Shown here in pieces: positions 6,014-10,018 of a stretch of 10,018 bases of DNA. Position 1 is the first letter of the stretch. Every line of letters begins with the position of its first letter. The notes under the pieces are model-generated. The model was not told where the DNA came from and did no database searches. It saw only the letters and a program-made list of their open reading frames with translations. A program made the position numbers and the translations under genes. Source of the DNA: JBFWNZ01 sp050250795 (GTDB lineage: Bacteria; Pseudomonadota; Alphaproteobacteria; UBA8366); the NCBI GenBank assembly GCA_050250795.1, contig JBFWNZ010000125.1, forward strand, positions 1-10,018, read 5' to 3'.

Positions 6014-6018
6014 ACGCC

Positions 6019-7038
6019 ATGCGCGACATCCTTCGTACGCCCGTAACCTCAGAAGCGGCCTGGACGGCGGATCGCTGGGTATCGGACCGCTCTTGGATCC
6101 ATGCGCTCACATCCGCGGAGGTCGAGGAGATCGACGCGGCCCTGCAGCGCGTCAAGGCGATGCCGCTGGCTGCGATCGGGCGGGAAGACTTCGCCCTGCC
6201 GGGCGTGGCGGCCCGTCTCGCCCGGATCGTGGACGAACTCGAAGGCGGACGCGGCTTCGTCATGCTGCGCGGCCTGCCCGCCGCGCGTTACGGCATGGAC
6301 GCTCTCTATCGCATCTACTGGGGGCTGTCGGTCCATCTCGGCATCCCCATCAGCCAGAACAGCCGCGGCGAGAAGATCGCGCAGGTCCGCGACTACGGCA
6401 CCGATTACGGCCGCGCCAATGTCCGCGGCCACACCTCGAACGACGCCATCTATCCGCATTGCGACACTTCGGATGTCGTCGGGCTGCTCTGCGTGCACCC
6501 TGCCAAATCCGGCGGGGCCAGCACGGTCGCCAGCGCGATGACCGTCTACAACACGCTGCTGGCCGAGCACCCCGAGTTCCTGGAGCCGCTGGCAAGCGGG
6601 TTTCAGATCAATCTGGCCGGCAAGGGGCCGACCGGCCGCCTCGATGAGGTCACGCGCAACCACGTGCCCGTCTTCAGCTATTTCGGCGGCGTTCTGTCAT
6701 GCCGCTATAACGAGAAGCAGACCCTGGACGGCGCGACGCTGACGGGACGCACGCTGACCGCGTTGGAGCGCGCCGCCATCGCCGCGGTCGGCGAGATCGC
6801 GATGCGGCCGGGCATCCGCTTCGACATGGATTTCCAGCCTGGCGACATCCAGTACCTGAACAACCATGCCATCCTGCATGCCCGCACCGCGTTCGAGGAC
6901 TGGCCCGAACCGGAGCGGCGGCGCTGCCTGCTGCGGCTGTGGATGAACATGCGCAACGGCCGGCCGCTGGCGCCGGAGTTCGCCGACCGGCTCAACACCG
7001 GCCCGCGCGGCGAGGTGGCCGTGCAGCCCGGTGCCTAG
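6019..7038 (+). CDS. TauD/TfdA-family Fe(II)/2-oxoglutarate-dependent dioxygenase
   Basis: Cytoplasmic oxygenase of 339 residues that would hydroxylate or cleave a small substrate with O2, 2-oxoglutarate and Fe(II). The iron facial triad is visible as H147-x-D149 (YPHCDTSD) and the distal H287 in NNHAILHARTAF; an Arg of the RRRCLLRLWM segment (300-309) should bind 2-oxoglutarate. Other family features are GFVMLRGLP (79-87), the beta-strand/loop GLLCVHPAKSGGAST (155-169) and a GDIQYLNNH turn (275-283). The length suits the gamma-butyrobetaine/TauD-like branch, but the substrate is unknown. The ATG at 6019 lies 5 nt after the peroxiredoxin stop with no good Shine-Dalgarno sequence, so re-initiation from upstream translation is likely. 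Its 3' end overlaps the following GTG start by 8 nt. The neighbouring peroxiredoxin may protect a peroxide-sensitive step, which is inference only. Confidence 0.92.
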   Translation: MRDILRTPVTSEAAWTADRWVSDRSWIHALTSAEVEEIDAALQRVKAMPLAAIGREDFALPGVAARLARIVDELEGGRGFVMLRGLPAARYGMDALYRIYWGLSVHLGIPISQNSRGEKIAQVRDYGTDYGRANVRGHTSNDAIYPHCDTSDVVGLLCVHPAKSGGASTVASAMTVYNTLLAEHPEFLEPLASGFQINLAGKGPTGRLDEVTRNHVPVFSYFGGVLSCRYNEKQTLDGATLTGRTLTALERAAIAAVGEIAMRPGIRFDMDFQPGDIQYLNNHAILHARTAFEDWPEPERRRCLLRLWMNMRNGRPLAPEFADRLNTGPRGEVAVQPGA

Positions 7039-8197
7039 CGCGCTGACCCGTCTCGCCCGCCGGATCGATGCCCTGCCGCCCGCGCTGCGCTGGGGCGCGG
7101 CCGGGCTGGTTCTGCTCGGCTATGTGCTGTGGTGGATGGCGGGGCCGCAATACAACTGGGATGTACTGCCCTATGTCGGCTGCCTGCTCGCCGCGGACGG
7201 CGCCGATCCCTCCGCCATGCATGCGCAGGCCTACGACCTCGTCCGCGCCGCGACGACGCCGGCCCAGTTCCACGACCTGACCGATCCGTCCTGGCCGTAC
7301 CGCGACACGCTGCATCGCGACCCAGAGGCCTTCCGCCAGCAGCTTCCCTTCTACTGCTCGAAACCGGCCTATATCGCGGCCGCGCAACTGGCCCGGGCAC
7401 TGGGCGCCGACCCCGTGGCCGCGACCCATCTGGTTTCGGCCGTCGGCGCCGGGCTGGCGATCCTCATCCTCGCCTTCTGGCTGTCCCGCCGCCTGTCCTT
7501 CTCCGCCGCCATCGCGGTCGCGGCGGCGGCGGCGCTGTGCGGACTGCACAAGACCGCCGGCTATTCGTCGCCGGACGGGCTCTCGGCCCCCTTCGTGGTC
7601 GGCGCCTTCGCCCTGGCGGCGGCGAACCGGCCGGCGGACGCGATGATCGTCCTCGCCGCCTCGATCCCCGTGCGGCCCGACAATGCGGTTCTGTTCGCCC
7701 TGCTGACCGGCTATCTGGTGCTGCTGGCACCCGCGGGAACGCGCCTGCCGCCGGGCCGCGCGGTGGCAACGACGCTGGCCGGCGCGGGCGTGTTTCTCGC
7801 CATGCGAGCCGTGGTGGAGACCTATCCGCACAGCCTACACCTGTTCCACAGCTTCGTGTCGAGCCTGCCCTATCCGGCCAGCGAACCGGCGCGGATCACC
7901 GTGGCCGACTATCTGGCGGCACTGCCGCACCTGACCTGGGAGGCCCTGCGGCATCCGCAGGTGGGCCTCCTGCTCTGCCTGGGCGCTGCCCTGCCGGGTG
8001 TCGCAAGGCGGCTCGGCCCGGATGCGATGCTGCATGCCGGGCTCGCGGCCACCGCTGCCGCCTATATGGTCCTACGCTTCGTGCTGTTCCCCGAATACCA
8101 TGTGCGCTTCTTCGCGGCGCATTTCGCCGTCATCGTCGCGGCCGCGGCGGTCGTGGGCCAGGCCTGGCTGGCACGGAGCGGCGCCGATGCAGGCTGA
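7031..8197 (+). CDS. Polytopic membrane protein A, GT-C-like, paralog of the next gene
   Basis: Integral inner-membrane protein of 388 residues with about nine or ten hydrophobic segments (for example 22-36, 131-150, 157-171, 184-199, 216-234, 245-262, 331-350, 360-379). Directly after the first segment comes YNWD (41-44) at the start of a long polar loop (about 40-110) that ends in FYCSKPAY (107-114). Later motifs are LHKTAGYSSPDGLS (172-185), RPDN (215-218), LPYP (279-282) and a PEYHVRFFA segment (354-362). An acidic residue in the loop after the first membrane helix is the catalytic signature of GT-C glycosyltransferases using polyprenyl-linked sugars, so such a role is possible. I do not recognise the exact family. 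GTG at 7031 is taken as start because it retains the first helix; it overlaps the dioxygenase stop by 8 nt and has GAGGTGG upstream. The next gene is a clear paralog. Confidence 0.78.
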   Translation: MPSALTRLARRIDALPPALRWGAAGLVLLGYVLWWMAGPQYNWDVLPYVGCLLAADGADPSAMHAQAYDLVRAATTPAQFHDLTDPSWPYRDTLHRDPEAFRQQLPFYCSKPAYIAAAQLARALGADPVAATHLVSAVGAGLAILILAFWLSRRLSFSAAIAVAAAAALCGLHKTAGYSSPDGLSAPFVVGAFALAAANRPADAMIVLAASIPVRPDNAVLFALLTGYLVLLAPAGTRLPPGRAVATTLAGAGVFLAMRAVVETYPHSLHLFHSFVSSLPYPASEPARITVADYLAALPHLTWEALRHPQVGLLLCLGAALPGVARRLGPDAMLHAGLAATAAAYMVLRFVLFPEYHVRFFAAHFAVIVAAAAVVGQAWLARSGADAG

Positions 8198-9362
8198 CCG
8201 CCTCCGCCGCGCGGTCCGGCTGGCGGTCGCCCTGACGCTGGCAATCTATGCCGCGGCGCTGATCCAGCATCCGAAATACAACTGGGACGTCATCGGCTAC
8301 ACCGCCGCCGCCCTGTCCTGGGCCGGGCTCGAAGGCCCGGCGCTGCATGCGGAAACCTTCGAGCGCGTCCGCGCCTTCGTTCCCGCGCGACCGTTCAAGG
8401 AACTGACCGAACCCGACTGGGAATACGGCTATCGAAGGGCCGTGTACGCGGACCCCGAGGCGCTGCGCCAGCAGGTGCCGTGGTACAGCGTGAAGCCGGC
8501 CTTCGTCGCCCTGGCCGCGGCCGTGGCGGCGCTGGGTCCGGGATTGCCGGCCGCGGCGCATCTGGTCTCCGCCGCCGGCGGGATCGGGGCGCTGATCGTG
8601 CTTGCGCTCTGGGCGCGGCGCCGGCTGAGCGTGGCAGCCGCCACGCTGGTCTGTCTCGCCGCCGTGCTCTCCGGCCTGCACGAGGCGGCGCGGCTGCCGA
8701 CACCGGACGCCCTGTCGATCCTGTGCATCCTGGCCGGATGCTGGCTGTTCGCCGCGGGGCGCGGACACACCGCCCTGGCCGTGCTGACGGGTGCCATCGC
8801 CATCCGGCCGGACAACGTTCTGTTTCTCGGCCTGTTCGCCCTCTATGCGGCGGTCGCCGCACCGGCACCGTTCCGCCTGTCCCGCGTCGCGGCGGCCGCA
8901 GCGATCCTCGGCGGCGGCACGCTCTACCTGACGGTCAAGGCGGCGACGGGCTATTACGGGCAGACGACGATCCTGGTCCATGGCTTCATCGGCGCCCTGC
9001 CTTATCCCGCGACCACGCCCGTCGCCTTCGGCCTGGACGAGTATCGCGAGGTGATGGCCTATCGGCTGCCCCAGGCGATGCGGTCGGACCTCGACGAGGT
9101 GCTGAGAGCCGTCCTCGGCCTCGCCCTGCCGTTGCTGACGCGCCGGCTGGACGCGACGGTCAGGATGCATGCCGGGCTGGCCGCCGTCGCCGCCGCCTAT
9201 GTCGTGCTGCATTTCCTGCTGCTGCCGGACCTGAGCGTGCGGTTCTTCGCCGGCCAGTATGCGATCATATGGCTCGCCGCCGCCCTCGCCCTGACCGCAG
9301 CCATGCCCGAGGGGCGCGTGCGCCGGCTGCTCTCGGCCCAGGATTTCCGCCTCGGTCGTTGA
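8187..9362 (+). CDS. Polytopic membrane protein B, GT-C-like, paralog of the preceding gene
   Basis: Integral membrane protein of 391 residues that matches protein A along its whole length: YNWD (31-34), a polar loop with ADPEALRQQVPWYSVKPAF (88-106), HLVSAAGG (125-132), PTPDALS (171-177), RPDN (207-210), LPYP (271-274), MHAGLAAVAAAYVVLHFLL (327-345) and VRFFA (351-355). Hydrophobic segments are near 10-26, 123-142, 147-162, 175-190, 210-226, 232-250, 304-318, 326-346 and 353-372. As in protein A, the conserved Asp lies just after the first helix, the position of the catalytic acid in GT-C glycosyltransferases. The two proteins are diverged (clearly below half identity by eye), implying an old duplication rather than a recent one. 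The ATG at 8187 overlaps the stop of protein A by 11 nt, so they are coupled and could form a heterodimer or act in sequence on one glycan. Function remains unproven. Confidence 0.8.
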   Translation: MQADRLRRAVRLAVALTLAIYAAALIQHPKYNWDVIGYTAAALSWAGLEGPALHAETFERVRAFVPARPFKELTEPDWEYGYRRAVYADPEALRQQVPWYSVKPAFVALAAAVAALGPGLPAAAHLVSAAGGIGALIVLALWARRRLSVAAATLVCLAAVLSGLHEAARLPTPDALSILCILAGCWLFAAGRGHTALAVLTGAIAIRPDNVLFLGLFALYAAVAAPAPFRLSRVAAAAAILGGGTLYLTVKAATGYYGQTTILVHGFIGALPYPATTPVAFGLDEYREVMAYRLPQAMRSDLDEVLRAVLGLALPLLTRRLDATVRMHAGLAAVAAAYVVLHFLLLPDLSVRFFAGQYAIIWLAAALALTAAMPEGRVRRLLSAQDFRLGR

Positions 9363-9386
9363 CGCGAACCGACCGCGTGCTATCGT
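9359..9386 (+). promoter_or_regulatory. Candidate promoter for the amino-acid binding-protein gene
   Basis: TTGACG (9359-9364, five of six to consensus) and TATCGT (9381-9386, four of six) are separated by 16 nt. The -35 box overlaps the stop codon of membrane protein B. The predicted leader before the ATG at 9534 is about 140 nt, long enough to carry regulation. TATCGTTCC here repeats the sequence at 3960-3968. Confidence 0.45.
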
Positions 9387-9497
9387 TCCACGTCCGCTGC
9401 CGATCGTCGAAACGCGCTGCATGGGGCATTGCATCGACGGCGCCTCTGCCGGCATGCCGCCGGACGGTGGGGCGGACCCTGCGCAGGCCGGGACATC

Positions 9498-9511
9498 CCT
9501 GGCGCGCCAGG
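9498..9511. promoter_or_regulatory. Perfect 14-bp palindrome in the leader of the binding-protein gene
   Basis: CCTGGCGCGCCAGG is fully self-complementary and lies just 5 nt before the ribosome site (GGGGAG, 9517-9522). It could be a protein-binding site or an RNA element near the ribosome site. High GC makes chance palindromes more common, so the role is uncertain. Confidence 0.35.
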
Positions 9512-9533
9512 CAACAGGGGAGACACAACCGCC

Positions 9534-10018
9534 ATGCGATCGATCATCATCGCCATCGTGGCCCTCGTGGTCGGCGTCGTTGCCGGCAAATACGTGCTGG
9601 CACCGAAGAAGATGGCTACCGAGCCGGCTCCGATGGCCCAGCCCGCCGCGACGCCGGCCCCGGCTGCCACGCCGGCGCCCGCCGCACAGACGGCAGCAGC
9701 CGGCGGACAGACGCTGTCGACGGTGAAAAGCCGCGGCCAACTGATCTGCGGCATCAACACCGGCCTTCCCGGCTTCGCCACGCCCGACGACAAGGGCGCC
9801 TGGGCGGGCTTCGACGTCGATTTCTGCCGCGCGATGAGCGCCGCGATCTTCGGCGATGCGGGCAAGGTCAGCTACAAGCCGCTGACCGGCAAGACGCGCT
9901 TCCCGGCGCTGCAGTCGGGCGAGATCGACGTCCTGTCGCGCAACACCACCTGGTCGTTCCAGCGCGACGTCAATCTGGGCTTCGAGTTCGCAGGCGTGAC
10001 CTACTATGACGGCCAGGG
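9534..10018 (+). CDS. aapJ: AapJ/BztA-type amino-acid ABC transporter substrate-binding protein (partial, C-terminus off right edge)
   Basis: Start of a periplasmic binding protein of the general L-amino-acid (Aap/Bzt) ABC uptake family; 161 codons are present out of an expected 340 or so. The ligand domain begins near residue 60 with LSTVKSRGQLICGINTGLPG (61-80), then DDKGAWAGFDVDFCRAM (85-101), GKTRFPALQSGEIDVLSRNT (119-138) and GVTYYDGQ (154-161), which is the characteristic AapJ pattern. The N-terminus is atypical: a hydrophobic segment (about 4-18) followed by GKY and Lys residues and no clear AxA cleavage site, then an Ala/Pro/Thr-rich linker (28-58). This looks like an uncleaved anchor plus flexible tether rather than a normal signal peptide. 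GGGGAG lies 11 nt before the ATG. Permease and ATPase genes would be expected beyond the right edge. The family is secure; anchoring is inference. Confidence 0.9.
   Translation, partial: MRSIIIAIVALVVGVVAGKYVLAPKKMATEPAPMAQPAATPAPAATPAPAAQTAAAGGQTLSTVKSRGQLICGINTGLPGFATPDDKGAWAGFDVDFCRAMSAAIFGDAGKVSYKPLTGKTRFPALQSGEIDVLSRNTTWSFQRDVNLGFEFAGVTYYDGQ

Noticed and set aside
5674..6018. N-terminal extension of the dioxygenase into the peroxiredoxin gene
   Set aside because: The extension is an Arg-rich shadow of the peroxiredoxin; the TauD-like protein starts normally at 6019.
8032..9178. GCATGCCGGGCT repeated at 8032-8043 and 9167-9178 as a possible recombination repeat
   Set aside because: It encodes the matching MHAGL/LHAGL segment of the two paralogous proteins and is explained by their common ancestry.
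9421..9726. Possible small gene of 101 codons in the leader of the binding-protein gene
   Set aside because: It runs out of frame into the AapJ-type gene, has no ribosome site and no recognisable domain.
8130..9740. Long minus-strand reading frame of 536 codons opposite membrane protein B
   Set aside because: Low-complexity Arg/Gly/Gln-rich translation with no domain; it spans an intergenic gap and two real genes.

Overview
The window is GC-rich and densely coding, with codon use skewed to G/C at third positions. The gene families (TctC-type binding protein, FCD-type GntR regulator, RraA-fold protein, AapJ/BztA-type amino-acid binding protein, MlaC-like protein) suggest an alphaproteobacterium, perhaps of the Rhodospirillales type. 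No rRNA, tRNA, CRISPR array, insertion sequence or phage gene was seen. No stretch longer than about 175 bases lacks a gene.

Region 1 (1-3895) looks like a divergent catabolic locus. Leftward on the minus strand lie an SDR-family dehydrogenase and then a Tat-exported TctC-type solute-binding protein cut by the left edge. Rightward lie an FCD-type GntR regulator, an RraA-fold (HMG/CHA aldolase-like) protein and a D-2-hydroxyacid dehydrogenase whose start codon overlaps the aldolase stop. A short perfect palindrome lies in the divergent intergenic region, and two interleaved palindromes lie in front of the aldolase gene; these are the best candidate operators. The likely logic is uptake of a carboxylic acid, oxidation by the SDR, C-C cleavage or decarboxylation by the RraA-fold enzyme, and NAD(P)-linked interconversion of a 2-oxo/2-hydroxy acid. 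The substrate cannot be read from the sequence. A 14-bp perfect hairpin ends this transcription unit.

Region 2 (about 3934-9362) is a tightly packed plus-strand run of six genes: an MlaC-like periplasmic protein, an exported Sel1-repeat protein, a type II/Prx5 peroxiredoxin, a TauD-like Fe(II)/2-oxoglutarate dioxygenase, and two paralogous polytopic membrane proteins. The paralogs carry YNWD, KPA[YF] and RPDN motifs and resemble GT-C-type glycosyltransferases in layout. Junctions are +24, +23, +5, -8 and -11 nt, so one transcript is likely. The combination matches no pathway I know and is the main candidate here for an undescribed system, probably in the cell envelope.

Region 3 (9363-10018) has a fresh promoter-like sequence, a 14-bp palindrome and the start of an AapJ-type amino-acid ABC binding protein. 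Its N-terminus looks like a membrane anchor followed by an Ala/Pro linker rather than a normal cleaved signal peptide.
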